Positions 47,601 to 59,295 of a DNA stretch of 64,000 nucleotides are shown piece by piece. The translations under genes and the position numbers were made by a program. The notes under the pieces were generated by a model, which ran no database searches, was not told where the DNA came from, and worked only from the letters and a program-made list of their open reading frames with translations. The first letter of the stretch is position 1. The number at the start of each line of letters is the position of its first letter. The stretch covers positions 37,499,715 to 37,563,714 of the forward strand of contig CM057835.1 of the NCBI GenBank assembly GCA_030068075.1. Reading direction: 5' to 3'. This DNA is from Paguma larvata (Eukaryota; Chordata; Mammalia; Carnivora; Viverridae).

Positions 47601-48535
47601 ACTACCACAGCTATTGCCGATTATTATATTAATACTAAGCTTTCAGATCAGACATTTGCAAGTTAAAGTCAAGTCTGGTGATTTTGATTAAATCCTTACA
47701 ATATGTGACACAAGTTTCTCAAGCCTTTCTGCCTATGTAAGCACACCATTTGGCCAGAAATCAGTTCTCTAAAAGGAGTTTGCTTCAGTGAAATGACTAC
47801 AGAAAAATATCTTAGATTTGGGGTTTAACTTAATTTTTGACAGGTTTTGATGAATTGGGCATTTGGAAAACTGGCCTTTTGGTAATTTAGCTACTCGGCG
47901 AACTGGCTTTTGGAAAATGGATCTTTCACAATTCTACCTAGAACTTCCTTTTGTGGTTTCAGTACAGCATATATTTACTTGTAAGGAACGAAGGGCTATG
48001 TTAAAACCTTGCTTTCAGTAAATGTGGATTTTCAATCTAGCCATGTAAGTTTGTCAATTATTAGAATCCAACCTGTTTCCCAAGGGAAATTTTTGCGTAA
48101 GATTTTCTTATTGCAACCTAAGATTTTTGCTTATGATATTTTGTTAGGTCATTTATTTTTGGACTCAAAACATATATTTCTCTATATTTTGTTTCCTGAT
48201 TGACTAACATAGGAAGGTTTTTACTAATTAGAAAAATTATTTCATTATTTAGGATAGTTCTCCAAGTACATCCTTCTTAAACACGTTATTTTGCCTTTTA
48301 CATCTGCCTGTACATAGATACATTGTTTGATTTTTCACAAGCCTCGAAATTCCTTAAAGAGAGAAATTGTTACATTATTTGTTATTTCAAGTATGTGTTA
48401 ATATGTAACACATTTTACTGAGTTCTGTAAAAGCTTACTTACTGGCTAAACTCTAATTGACCCGGTAGATATAATGGTCACTATTTGAATGTGTTCTATT
48501 TTATGATGCTTGATGTATTTTAAAACCATTTTCAG

Positions 48536-48668
48536 GATGAAAGTTCAATAGAGAGCGATGACTTTGACATGAGCGATTCCACGCGGATGTCAGCTGTGAA
48601 CTCTGATCTTAGCTCCAATCTTGAGGAGAGAATGCAGAGCCCTCAGGCTCTCCATGGCCAGCAAGACG
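48536..48668 (+). CDS. NOL4: NOL4 internal coding exon (fourth visible)
   Basis: A 133-bp exon, entering in phase 0 and leaving after one base of a codon. It opens with an acidic, serine-rich run DESSIESDDFDMSDSTRM, followed by SAVNSDLSSNLEERMQSPQ and ends ALHGQQD. Serines followed at +3 by acidic residues are typical casein-kinase-2 sites, and SPQ is a proline-directed site; both are pattern matches only. The acceptor is CATTTTCAG, the donor G|GTAAGC, both good. This begins the low-complexity, probably disordered middle part of NOL4. The reading frame stays open 73 codons past the donor, to a TAG at 48887. Later exons are outside the window. Confidence 0.95.
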
Positions 48669-49863
48669 GTAAGCCTTTCAAATTGAACAAACAAATCAGC
48701 AGAACAACAACACCCAAGTCAGAATTTATTAAAACAACAACCACCTCATACTCTTGTGCTGAGTTTTTTTCATCTGTTCCAATGGGGTCTTTTCTGTGTA
48801 CACAGGTTCCTTTATCTACTTCATTATTTTTGGATTCAAGTATTTTGTTCAAAGCTAGGGTGATAGACTGTTTTATAAACAGATGTTAGTTATAAAAATC
48901 CAAGCTTTCCCATGTTTTGCTCCCTGAACTTAAAATGTGTTATGTCTGTGTAGTTTGGGTGTCTGTGATGTTTCCTAGCTTTGGTTTCTTGGGCCATAAT
49001 AATTATGAATTTAAAAATGATCAGAAGAGTAATTTGGATGTTTTAATTTCCTAAAAGACAAAGACGTAATCAAAAAACAATTTATATAAAAGGATAATTT
49101 TACTAGGGTGATTTTGCTAGGTATGAAGATTTTTGCTGGGATTTTGAGCTACTTTATAAAACTGTCAGGGAAAAATTGATCATAATCTCTTATTCCTGGG
49201 CCCATTGAAAATTCCTGAATTATCCAATTGTTGTTGGTAGGAAGAAAACTGGGTATGTAAAAAAAAAAAAAGTAGACCAGGCAGTTTGTATTTTAGTTCT
49301 ACTGTTTGCAGAGATCTTTAAAAATTATCTTTGTAGATTTCTGTCTCTGTAAAAGTATAAAATTATGTATGGAAGTAAATATGCCTTACTAAGGTAATTG
49401 TGAATGAAAATTTCGGGTTATAAATAGAAGGCAATTGGCCAATTTCATCCAACACTAGTTTATTATTCCTGTAATTAACAAGTTTACATGAACTTTTTGA
49501 GTGTATAGTTTTGTGCCGACATCTGTAGATGGGGAAAGGAAAATTTTTCTTGCTTTCTCTGATGCTTGCTGTTAAAAACTGGTTGTAAAAGATTGCTGCC
49601 TTTTCAGCTGCTGTTAGTGATCTGGTTTTGCCGTCAAAGTTTAAGAAATCCCTAGTGTTAAGAATACCAAAATTTCAAGAAAAAAGGTGGCAAGCATATT
49701 TCCATTTCACAGTTCAGATGAGTCTAAAAGATGTTGGTGTCCTTGTTGGCATGAATTACAAAGAATGAAGGGTGTGCTGATCAGTGACTTTAAAATCATA
49801 TCTTACCTGCTACAAAGTGGAATAGCTATTGTGGTAGAAAGGACATTTACTTGGGGAATTTCT

Positions 49864-50075
49864 GTTTCTTTTTTAATGTTTGTTTATTTTCTAGAGATAG
49901 AAAGACAGAGTGTGAACAGGGGAGGGGCAGAGTGAGAGGGAGACAGAATCTGAAGCAGGCTTCAGGCTCCGAGCTGTCAGCACAGAGCCCAACATGGGGC
50001 TGGAACCCATGAACAGCAAGGTCATGTCCCAAGCCAAAGTTGGACGCTTAACGGGCCAAGCCACCCAGGTGCCCC
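49864..50075 (-). mobile_element. CAN-SINE, full length
   Basis: T-rich start, TTTATTTTCTAGAGATAGAA, cat-type GCAGGCTTCAGGCTCCGAGC, head AAGCCACCCAGGTGCCCC. Duplication ACTTGGGGAATTTCT (49849-49863) and ACTTGGGAAACTTCT (50077-50091). Confidence 0.95.
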
Positions 50076-50713
50076 AACTTGGGAAACTTCTAAGACTGAA
50101 ATTTTTATGTTTTAGATAAAAATTATCTTTTTTTTTCTTTTAAAATCTGAGTAGACATCTTCAGAGTTTGATTTTTTTATTGGAAATTGTATAGCACTGG
50201 GATCATAGAATAACTGAACTATGTATCAGTGATAAATATATTTATGTATATGTCACTCTACCAATATTTGTTCATGTACGTTGACTATTTACACCCTTGA
50301 TTTTAGTCTATAATTTTGGAGAATATACATAACAAGAGGCTGCGTCTCATGATGCAAATTCATAGTTTTCTTGATTGAAGTTGTCAGTTGTGAATATTTT
50401 GCTAGGGGATAGCTGATGTGATATAAATCTATATTGAGTCTAATAAAATTCAGTGGAATAATTTCAAATACTGTTTACTCTTAGGGGAAAGCACTTTGTC
50501 ATCATTTATTGATGCATGCCTCAAGGGTAAGGACATAGTCATTCCCTCCCTAACCTAAACCTAAGCCTTCTCTTATATAAATGCCTTTTCCTCTCACTTC
50601 TCACTGAGTTTTCTCTTGCAAGAACTTCTTTTCTTTTCCTGCATCATAGGCTTTCCCCAGGATCAGTATATAAGCATGGTGTGATAGATAAACGTCCTCT
50701 TTAGAAATTCTCC

Positions 50714-50862
50714 ATTTCTCTGCACCATTCCCACAATACACCATTCCCACAATACACTTCCTCCGTTTCTCATTTCTCTGCACCATTCCCACAATACACC
50801 ATTCCCACAATACACTTTCTCCGTTTCTCATTTCTCTGCACCATTCCCACAACACACTTTCC
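50714..50862. repeat. 58-bp minisatellite, about 2.6 copies, with nested 16-bp repeat
   Basis: Units begin ATTTCTCTGCACCATTCC at 50714, 50772 and 50830. The first two are nearly identical; the third is cut short after one inner motif. Within each full unit CACCATTCCCACAATA occurs twice in tandem. The - strand open frame over it is a repeat artefact. Confidence 0.95.
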
Positions 50863-51299
50863 AGCAAAACTCATTTAAAAGTTGTCTCATCATCTCAACT
50901 TTCTTCCCTCTGTTTCTTTTGCTCTTCTCAGATGTGCTTCCATCCTTGCCACTCCACCTTGGAGTGCTCTAGGGTGCAACCCTGAACTCTCTCCTCCCCT
51001 ACGTTCACTCCCCAAATGATCACACTGACACATGTGGCTCCCTGATGAATCCCAGATTTGCTTCTCTAAGCGCTGATATCTTTCCTGAGTTCAGGACTAT
51101 CTCCCCCCAAAACCTAAATTTCAATATTCTTCAGAGGACTTAACGCTGTATGAAATATTATTTTTCTTATTTATTAGCTGTTTCTCTTATAGGATACAAA
51201 TGCCATATTAATGAATAGATCTTTTGCTTTTGATTTTCCTTTCAGTAGCTTGATTTGAAGTAGTTCTTAAATGCTCCACTATTTAAAAAAATGAAAATA

Positions 51300-51497
51300 G
51301 GGGCACCTGGGTAGCTCATTTGGTTAAGCGGCCGACTTCAGCTCAGGTCATGATCTTACAGTCTGTGAGTTTGGGCCCCACATTGGGCTCTGTGCTGATG
51401 GCTCAGAGCCTGGAGCCTGCTTCGGATTCTGTGTCTGCCTCTCTTCTGCCCTTCCCCTGCTCACGCTCTGTCTGTCTCTCAAAAGTAAATAAAAACA
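51300..51497 (+). mobile_element. CAN-SINE, cat-type, well preserved
   Basis: Head GGGGCACCTGGGTAGCTCAT, GGTTAAGCGGCCGACTTCAG, CAGAGCCTGGAGCCTGCTTC and a tail AAAGTAAATAAAAACATT: close to the felid consensus as I know it. Confidence 0.96.
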
Positions 51498-51510
51498 TTT
51501 CATGAACTTT

Positions 51511-51593
51511 TTTTTTAATGTTTATTTATTTTTGAGAGCTCATGACCTGAGCTGAAGTCACTCGCTCAACAACCTGAGCCACCCAGGTGCCCC
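51511..51593 (-). mobile_element. CAN-SINE with large internal deletion
   Basis: Poly-T and TGTTTATTTATTTTTGAGAG join directly to CTCATGACCTGAGCTGAAG and head GAGCCACCCAGGTGCCCC, so about 110 bp of the body is missing. It lies tail to tail with the + strand copy at 51300. Confidence 0.93.
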
Positions 51594-51844
51594 GTTTCAT
51601 TATTTTTTATTATTATTTATTTAATGTTCAGACGTTTCAAATGTCCCATTGGAAGCATAATCTCCCTAAGTTGAACACCTGGTATAGGCAGACAAGGTGA
51701 GTCCGGGTAAGAATCCTGTAGGATGGAGACTGAAGAGACCCAATAAAGAGAAGTTTAGAAGTGGAGGTTGGGGAAGAGTTAAGAAGCGTGTTCAGTCTAC
51801 TCTCTGAGATGATGGAAGTGTTCTATAGTCGTGTGTTCTATACT

Positions 51845-52015
51845 TGTGGCAGTCACCAGCTATGCTGCACTTACTGAGTGTTTAAAATATTGCTAGTGCA
51901 ACTGAGGGACTAATGCTAATTTAATTTTATTTCATTTTAATTAATGTTAATTTAGATTAAAATAGTCACACGTGGCTAGGGGGTACTGTATCAGACGTGT
52001 AGTTCTACAATATTG
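51845..52015. mobile_element. Palindromic DNA-transposon relic (second copy)
   Basis: TTGTGGCAGTCACCAGCTATG, AGTGCAACTGAGGGACTAAT, an AT-rich centre TTTTAATTAATGTTAATTTA and GTCACACGTGGCTAGGGGGT. Same repeat type as 44645-44815. Confidence 0.6.
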
Positions 52016-52683
52016 TTTTACTCTGATTTGGCAGTTAAATTCCCTTCTCTGTAGCCACAGGTTTGATGTATTTGGAGTCTTTGGAGAAATTGAGAAAAAG
52101 CTCTTTTTTTAGCAGTCAGCTGGCACTCTAGTTTAATATTTATTAAATATGAATAATATAACATCTTAAATTTTAAATTAAAAGTTCTATTTTCTTTAAT
52201 ACAACATGATTAATTTATTATTGTAAAGAAATTGAAATAATATGTTATGAATTTTAGAAATCCTTACCTATGATTATAACACAGGTAGGTGTAACAATGT
52301 CTTTATTGGGCACCGTATAAAATGGAGAGTTAGAAATCCCTTTTAAGAGTGTTTTCTCACTGTGGTTATGAAAGATTTGCAATATATTCAGTGCCAAGGG
52401 AAATAACATAAATTCATGGGGGGATATATGTATATTATGTGTCTTAGAGAAAGAGAGAAAAAGAAGAGAAATGTCTTGCCACTGGGCTAGTTAATTAGGT
52501 GAAGGTCAAAAAGACACAAACTGGAATGAAGAATTTAGAAAAGGAGAAGATTGATGTATAATATTCAGTTTCTTTTGTTTATTTTAAGCTTATAATGCTT
52601 CCCTAAGTCAACAAAAACATAAAGGTAAAAAATATGTGGAAACTCTGAATCTTAGCAAAGTATTTCACTTATTTTGCATCTAT

Positions 52684-52869
52684 TTATTTAAGTTTATTTA
52701 TTTTGAGATAGAGAGAGAGAGCATATATGTGCAAGCAGGGAAGGGGCAGAGGGGGAGGGGGAGAGAGAATCCCAAGCAGGCTCTGTGCTGTCAGTGCGAG
52801 CTCGATGCGAGGTTTGACCTAAGCCAAACTCTGGAGTCCCTTAACCGACCGAGCCATCCAGGCACACCA
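52684..52869 (-). mobile_element. CAN-SINE, diverged
   Basis: AGTTTATTTATTTTGAGATAGAG (in part), GGGGCAGAGGGGGAGG, AAGCAGGCTCTGTGCTGTCA and head GAGCCATCCAGGCACACC; part of the middle is deleted (GTCAGTGCGAGCTCG). Confidence 0.92.
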
Positions 52870-52929
52870 AACCTATTTTACCTTCACAAAATTGAGATTT
52901 AACTGATATTTAACATTATATTAATTTTA

Positions 52930-53150
52930 GGTATTTATTGTGAAATGATCACCACAATAGGTCTAGTTAACATCCATTACCATACATAGTTACAATTTTT
53001 TCTTGTGGTAGGAACTTATAGAATCTACTTTTAGAATCAACTTTGAAATCCACAATACATAACTATTAACTGTAGCGACTGTGCCATACATCGTATCCCT
53101 AGGACTTGTGATCTTATAACTGGAAGTTTGTATCCTTCGGCCACTTTCGC
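52930..53150 (-). mobile_element. L1 3' UTR, antisense
   Basis: TTGTGAAATGATCACCACAAT, AGGTCTAGTTAACATCCATTA and CTTATAACTGGAAGTTTGTA match the same reverse-strand 3' UTR found at about 14030-14230. Confidence 0.85.
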
Positions 53151-53216
53151 TGGATTTTGAGTAAAATATATTAAGCTATGTAAAACTTTTTTCAGACTTA
53201 AAATAATGCCTGTAGG

Positions 53217-53853
53217 GCACCCTCCTACACTGTTGGTAAGGAATGCAAATTGCTGCAGCCGATCTGGAAAACGGTGTGGAGGTTCCTCAAAAAAATGGAA
53301 ATAGAACTACCCTATGACCCAGCAATAGCACTGCTAGGAATTTACCTAAGAGACAGGAGTGCTGATGCATAGGGGCACGTGTACCCCAATGCTCATAGCA
53401 GCACTCTCAACAATAGCCAAATCATGGAAAGAGACTAAGTGTCCATCAACTGACGAATGGATAAAGAAGTTATGGTACTTATATACAATGGACTACTACG
53501 TGGCAATGAGAAACAATGAAATCTGGCCATGCATAGCAACATGGATGGAACTGGAGGGTATTATGCTAAGTGAAATAAGTCAGTCGGATAAAGACAGATA
53601 CCATATGTTTCCACGCATAGGTGGATTTTGAGAGACTTAGCAGAAAACCATGGGGTAGGAGAAGAGGGGACAAAAAGCCACAGAGAGGGAGGGAGACAAA
53701 ACATAAGAGACTCTGAAACACTAAGAACAAACTGAGGGTTGGGAGGAGGGAGAGCGGGTGACGAGCACTGAGGAGGGCACTTGTTGGGATGAGCACTGGG
53801 TGTTGTATGGAAACCAATTTGACAATAAATTGTTAAAAAAATTTTAAATAAAA
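53217..53853 (+). mobile_element. 5'-truncated L1 with 16-bp target-site duplication
   Basis: Starts in the C-terminal part of ORF2 (TGGGCACCC-like start, CTATGACCCAGCAATAGC, GGAACTGGAGGGTATTATGC, AAGTGAAATAAGTCAGTC). It includes a complete 3' UTR (GAGCACTGGGTGTTGTATGG) and ends in an A-rich tail. AAATAATGCCTGTAGG occurs at 53201-53216 and 53854-53869, giving exact boundaries. The ORF2 end is readable over 53359-53631 as a fragment; it cannot retrotranspose. Confidence 0.96.
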
Positions 53854-54568
53854 AAATAATGCCTGTAGGTTAAAATCATTTAAAGATCGCATAATCCCTT
53901 GAGTGAATCACAAAAGCAGGAGGTCCTTGAAGCTGCCATGAAATACAAGTAGCTTATCAGGAAAGAGGCACCGCTGTGCAATGGCTGGGGTTTACAGAAT
54001 TCTAAAAGGCATTCCCAGATCAAAAACCTTAAAGATGTTCTCTGTTCGGGTGTTCATCGATTTATAAGGGTCTAGTTCTGCCATCTATTTAAATGGATTG
54101 TAGGTAGAAATGTGGTCACTTCGGCTTCTGTCCTTGAATCCAGATTCTAGAAATTCGTGGGAACATGTACTAATTCGAGAAAATACTCTTTTTCCTTATT
54201 TTTTAATTCTGAATTTGTACACTCTATAAACAGCTGATTTATTTGTTTTGCTGTTGTTGCCTGAGGTTATTTATTAAAGGATGTCTGGCAAAAGAAAAGT
54301 GTCAGATTTAGACACAGACTTGAAAGTTTCAGTTCGTAATAAACATCCAGCTTCATTTGATGGAAGTATACTTTATAAGAACCATTTTAATTGCTCGTCT
54401 GAGTCAATACTGTATTGTATATTATTGATAGTTTTGCAAGGGAATATTTGTACTTTATTAATCTCAAAAATATTATTGCATAACAGGAAAGGATTTCTGT
54501 AGTTTTGAGTTACAACAAATTATTGTATTTTTCCCTGTTGCCCATTTTCTTAAGATTATTGGAGTACA

Positions 54569-54770
54569 GGGGCACCTGGTGGCTCAGTGGGTTAAGTATC
54601 TGACTCTTGATTTCAGCTCAGGTCCGGGTTTCAAGGTTTATGAGTTTGAGCCCTGCATGGGGTTGTATGCTGACAGTGTGGAGCTGCTTGGGATTCATTC
54701 TCTCCCCTCTCTGCCCCTATCCTGCTTTTTCTCTCTCTCTCTCAAAGTAAATAAACTGAAAAAAAAAAAA
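54569..54770 (+). mobile_element. CAN-SINE
   Basis: Head GGGGCACCTGGTGGCTCAG (one G missing), CTGACTCTTGATTTCAGCTC, then a CTCTCTCT tract and A tail. Duplication AAGATTATTGGAGTACA (54552-54568) and AAGATTATCGAAGTACA (54771-54787). Confidence 0.96.
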
Positions 54771-56440
54771 AAGATTATCGAAGTACAAAGGGAAGTTGAG
54801 GTACCCCTTTAACTTTGCATATTACCTTAATCATCTTTAAAAGTAAGGGATTGCAGTAGAAAAAATATATACACATTTCCCTTTAGCCCTCATTTTTTTT
54901 TTTTATGATTTTGGTGATAACATCACAGAATACATTGCTTTTAAGAGTGTGTTCAATATCCCCAGATTATTTCTTGACTCAGTGGAATAATATAGGTTTT
55001 TCTTTGCAGTATTTGATACTTCATTTATGTATCAAACAATGACTTCTTTATACATTTGAAACCTCAACAAACAACATCCTATGTACCAAGCAAAGGGCTG
55101 TGATAATGCATAGAAACAAAAAAGAGAGAGAAGGACTCTCTTAAAGAGTTCATTAAAACTTCAATGTCTACCCATGATGGATGGAAGAAATATGTTCAAG
55201 GCAACTTTTTCATTCAAAGATGTGTTTGAAAACACTATTAACATGTGGAAATACATAGTTTATTTGCTAGAATTTAAAAATCCTCCCTTTCTGCATAATA
55301 TTTGTATTCTAGAAATGTTTTGATTATGTTTCAATCAGTCAGACCATTTTTGAGAAATAGGAAAAAATTGAATTGGAATTTAGTGGATAACGTGCATACA
55401 AATATTTAACTATTACATACACACACACATACACATGCATACATATACACAGTCATCCTAATAAACTGAAGAATTTTAGGTTTTACTTCACCGCTAAAAA
55501 CAGTTTACCATAAATATCAGTTTAGTGAAAATAAAAAAAAAATGTTATAAAGATCTTATAGGGTACCTAAATAGTAGGTAAATATTCTGCATTGTAATCA
55601 TTTGAATTGCATACCTTTGAGTAAAATCATAATTTTCTTTAAAAATATGTGACTATCAGGTTCTAAAGATCAGAAGACAGCTTCTGAAACTCAGAAAAAT
55701 AGCTTATTTTAAATCTGGGGAAAAAAATTCAGTCGCATTGATGTACACTTAATCTTTCAAACCCTAGTTTGATTAGAACAAAAAAGAACAAGTATCTCAC
55801 TCTAGAATCAAGCTAGGGTTAATTCCTGTTTCAGGAATGCATAGATATTTTGTTTGATAACATATCAGTCTAGAACACTTTTCCTATATAGTAATACGTA
55901 GTGTACTGGTTTCCAAAGAATGTAAGAAACCAATTGAAATAATATTTCCGTGTGAAATATTTTTCCAAGATTTTTTGAGCCCCTTTGGGTTCTGTAATGG
56001 GGATCTTTACCTCTCACTAAAAGTTGTATGATATAGCATTAACCCCCCCAACTCCCACCCTCCAAAAAAGAAGCATATTCAGGAGCTAAGTAGACGGCAT
56101 GGTGGCACATGCCCCATTCAGGCGTATAATTTTAATAAGGATCTTACATGGAACTTTGAGCATACTTAGGCAAGGGTAAGTGGTGAGAGACCCAGTATTT
56201 CATTATTAATTCAATACCTGTTGAAACCTAGAATGAGCTACATGATGGGTTCATAAGCACGAACCTGACATGTAAGATCGAAGCATATGGAATTGCCATA
56301 TTGGTCCAACCTAATAGTTCAAGCTCTAGAATAACTCAAAGTAGAACGTGAAGAATATGAAAAGCAAACTGTTTTTGAAATTGAGATTTCTGTTTGAGAA
56401 CAATGATGCATACACACGTGCATTGTGTATATCTCGACTC

Positions 56441-56492
56441 ACACATTTGTAAAATATCACACATTTGTAAAATATCTGGTGCTCACACCAGA
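56441..56492. repeat. 18-bp tandem duplication followed by a small hairpin
   Basis: ACACATTTGTAAAATATC occurs at 56441-56458 and 56459-56476, then CTGGTG CTCA CACCAG forms a 6-bp-arm hairpin. No family recognised. Confidence 0.85.
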
Positions 56493-57531
56493 TTCGTGGG
56501 AGCACCTCAAATGAGGTAACTAAGACAATCATAGGGGAAAGTGTGGGGCCAATTTTCCTCACATTTCTACCCGGCGGTTTGGGAGGGTCAAGGTAGCAAC
56601 AGTCTAAAAGGTACTGAGTCATGTGCGTGTAGTCATGCCCAAATGCTGTTTTTAGGCAGTGTTACCTTCTGAATAACCTTCAGAGTGAGGATTGATACAT
56701 GTGGATTTCAGTTAATCATGTTTTCTTAGGACGGTTGTTCTATATTGCAATTCTTTAATACTTCCGAAAATACTCCTCTACTCCTCTATTAAATTTTACA
56801 ATCTGTTTGCAGTCTTATTTATCTGAGTATCATACACATTTGGACTTAATTTTAGAGTACGCATGCACATAATGCTCTTTTACTGCTGTGTATATGTGAA
56901 TAAAATTTTATTAAAAATATGTTCATGACTAAAATGGCATCTAATTTAGCTGAATGGGATAGTTTCAAGTAATTATTAAAGCATATAAACCAACAATAAA
57001 AGCAATGACTATTCACTAATTTACTTGGAAAATCTAATAAAACATGTTTTTAATAAAAATGATGTAAAACAGTATACTTAATACAAAATTAAATTTAGGG
57101 TTTAATTTTTTATGATGGTGAGTTTTAATTAGAAAAGCTATTAACATTTTTTAGATGGAATACCAAATTCCCTTCTTGCCATTATATTGTCTTGTGTAAA
57201 GAAGTCATTTTCTTTGTTCCAAAACTTTGTTTTCCTTTAATAGTTTCTAATTGTTTAGAAGGTTTTACATAAAGCAAAAAAATATTTAAAAGGAATCTTT
57301 TACATAAATCTAATAAAAATGCTTTACTTCTCAAACTGAATCTCTTCTTAATGGTGTTATTCTCAATTTTTAAATTGCATACACTTTCGGACTTAAAATA
57401 TCTGAGAATGGTACAGTGCTGCTACTTGTTCTTAATCCAGGTTGTCCTGATGCCAAATTAAAAAATAATTTACATGAGAGATTTATTTAATTATTTATTC
57501 TGGGTAGAGGTTGTTACACGGATGATTTTTT

Positions 57532-57720
57532 TAAATCCTTTTTAAAAATATTTGTTTATTTACTTTTGGGGGGGGCTGAGGGGTGGAGAGAGGGAGACAG
57601 AGAATCCCAAGTAGGCTCCATGTTGCCACTATAGAATGCTACCCACAGGGGCTCTGAGATCCTGACCTGAGTCAAGATTAAGAGTCAGGCACTTAACTTA
57701 CTGAGTCACCCAGGTGCCCC
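57532..57720 (-). mobile_element. CAN-SINE, diverged
   Basis: T-rich start, AATATTTGTTTATTTACTTT, GGGGGGG tract, CAGAGAATCCCAAGTAGGCTC, head GAGTCACCCAGGTGCCCC. Duplication ACACGGATGATTTTTT (57516-57531) and ACACCAATGAAGTTTTT (57721-57737). Confidence 0.93.
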
Positions 57721-59217
57721 ACACCAATGAAGTTTTTAGGAAGCCTTCTCTTCATGGTAGTTGCTCTATGAATAATTATATCATAATTTTCAGAAATGTA
57801 AAGTATCTTTATCAGTAACATAAATAAAATAGATAATTAGATGGAATGTTTCTATGAATTAGAGGAAATTTTGATTGCTAGATTCTCTTGTAATATTATA
57901 TATGCTTATGTGTGTGTGTGTGTATCTAATCATTTGAAATTGCTTTTAGGCAGTTACTCGATTTCCAAAAGCAGAAGAAGAAATTGCAATTTGGCTTACC
58001 TGTAAAACATAAGTATGGAAAAAAATATGCTTAGTTATGCGTTTACTTTAAATGCTTTCGTAGGAAATATTTTTTTGCATTTAGGGTGATGATATTTGAA
58101 AATTTACTTTTCTCTTAGGTTAAAATTCCACTTCTTCATATTTTACTCCTATTGCATAAGTGGTTTTTCATATAAGTGAGTGATTGTTTAGCCTATTGAT
58201 TTCAGTCTAAAGCTTGCACACTCCAGACACCAGTCTCATCTTAGCAGAGTCCTGGATCTCTGGAAAATTAAGGGAAATTGGCTAGGCTCCAGTTTGACTT
58301 GGAGAGCCTAATCTGATCAGTGAAGGAGGTCAGATTAATTTGGAATTTTACTTCTGGGTTAATTCTTTGTTTTGAAGTATCGTTCTTGTGCTTGGTCATT
58401 AACTCATGGCAGTATTCACTGGCCCATGGATGATTACATGGATCCAACATTCAATGTTTTAGCACTTCCAGGAGATGCCAAAATTCTTTTGGGACTAAGA
58501 AGAAGATACTAGACCCTTTAGTCCTTGAATATTGAGTTTTGTCTGATAATTCATAAATAAGGTAAGAACGCATCAGACATTGGGGAGATGTTAGAAAGCA
58601 TGTATCTTCAGAGCATTTATTCAAAGAAATTTTGAACATGTAAAGTCATGAGTCCAGCTGTATTATAGAATCGGAGCCATTTGAATTTTACGAATTTGAA
58701 AGTCTAGGTAGCTAAATTTTTCCCTAAATTTTTGTTTCTCCTGTCATCTGGCTAGCCTTTATAAACCCTCACTGTAAAGTCAACACCATACTGTGTTTCT
58801 TTACAACTCCCTTGTTGCTAGTGTGGGTCAGCTAGTTATTACTTAAGAGAAAAACAAACAAACAGCTTTAGCCTTTGGATAAAAATAATTTCAGGGTTGA
58901 ATAATTTCAGGGCTTTGAGGCTGGTGTTGCATAAGAGTCGTACAGGGATAAAGCAGTTACAAAATGGTGCTAAATTGACCATAAAAATCTTTATTTACTA
59001 GGTTCACAAAGATCATAATTGGATGATAGGTTCATAAAAGGAAAGAATAGTCAGAGGATATTGAAGAAAATGGTTAAAAGGATATTTCATTACATTCATT
59101 ATAAATTTGTAGTATAATTGTTTTCTTATCACTCTTATTTGTTTGAGTGGGATCTGGATCCTTGCATCCTGCCTTTGGAGCCAAAAATGGTGTTTGACAT
59201 ATTGTAGAATGTAGTTT

Positions 59218-59257
59218 TTTTCCTTGTCTTTTTCTCTTTTTTTAACATTTATTTATT

Positions 59258-59295
<38 letters not shown>

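Larger units (their letters stand above)
42193..48535 (+). other. NOL4: NOL4 intron, 6.3 kb
   Basis: GTAAAA donor to TTTTCAG acceptor. No CAN-SINE anywhere in it. Contains an old L1 piece (42640-43030), an L2 relic, two DNA-transposon relics, two MIR copies and the interleaved inverted repeat at 47220-47345. 43031-44170, 45031-46689 and 47601-48535 hold nothing I can identify. A curious passage at 47830-47925 repeats TTTGGAAAACTGGC-like and CGAACTGGCTTTTGG-like words. Confidence 0.85.

Noticed and set aside
19616..48668. Assigning the exons to the paralogue NOL4L
   Set aside because: All four exons read continuously in the NOL4 order that I know, including the SCSECQKRMHLNPDGTDHK segment; a protein search would settle it.
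50714..50862. Regularly spaced repeats as a CRISPR-like array
   Set aside because: Units are contiguous without unique spacers and the genome is a mammal's.
53359..53631. Plus-strand frame of 90 codons
   Set aside because: It is the C-terminal end of L1 ORF2 in the truncated L1 at 53217-53853.
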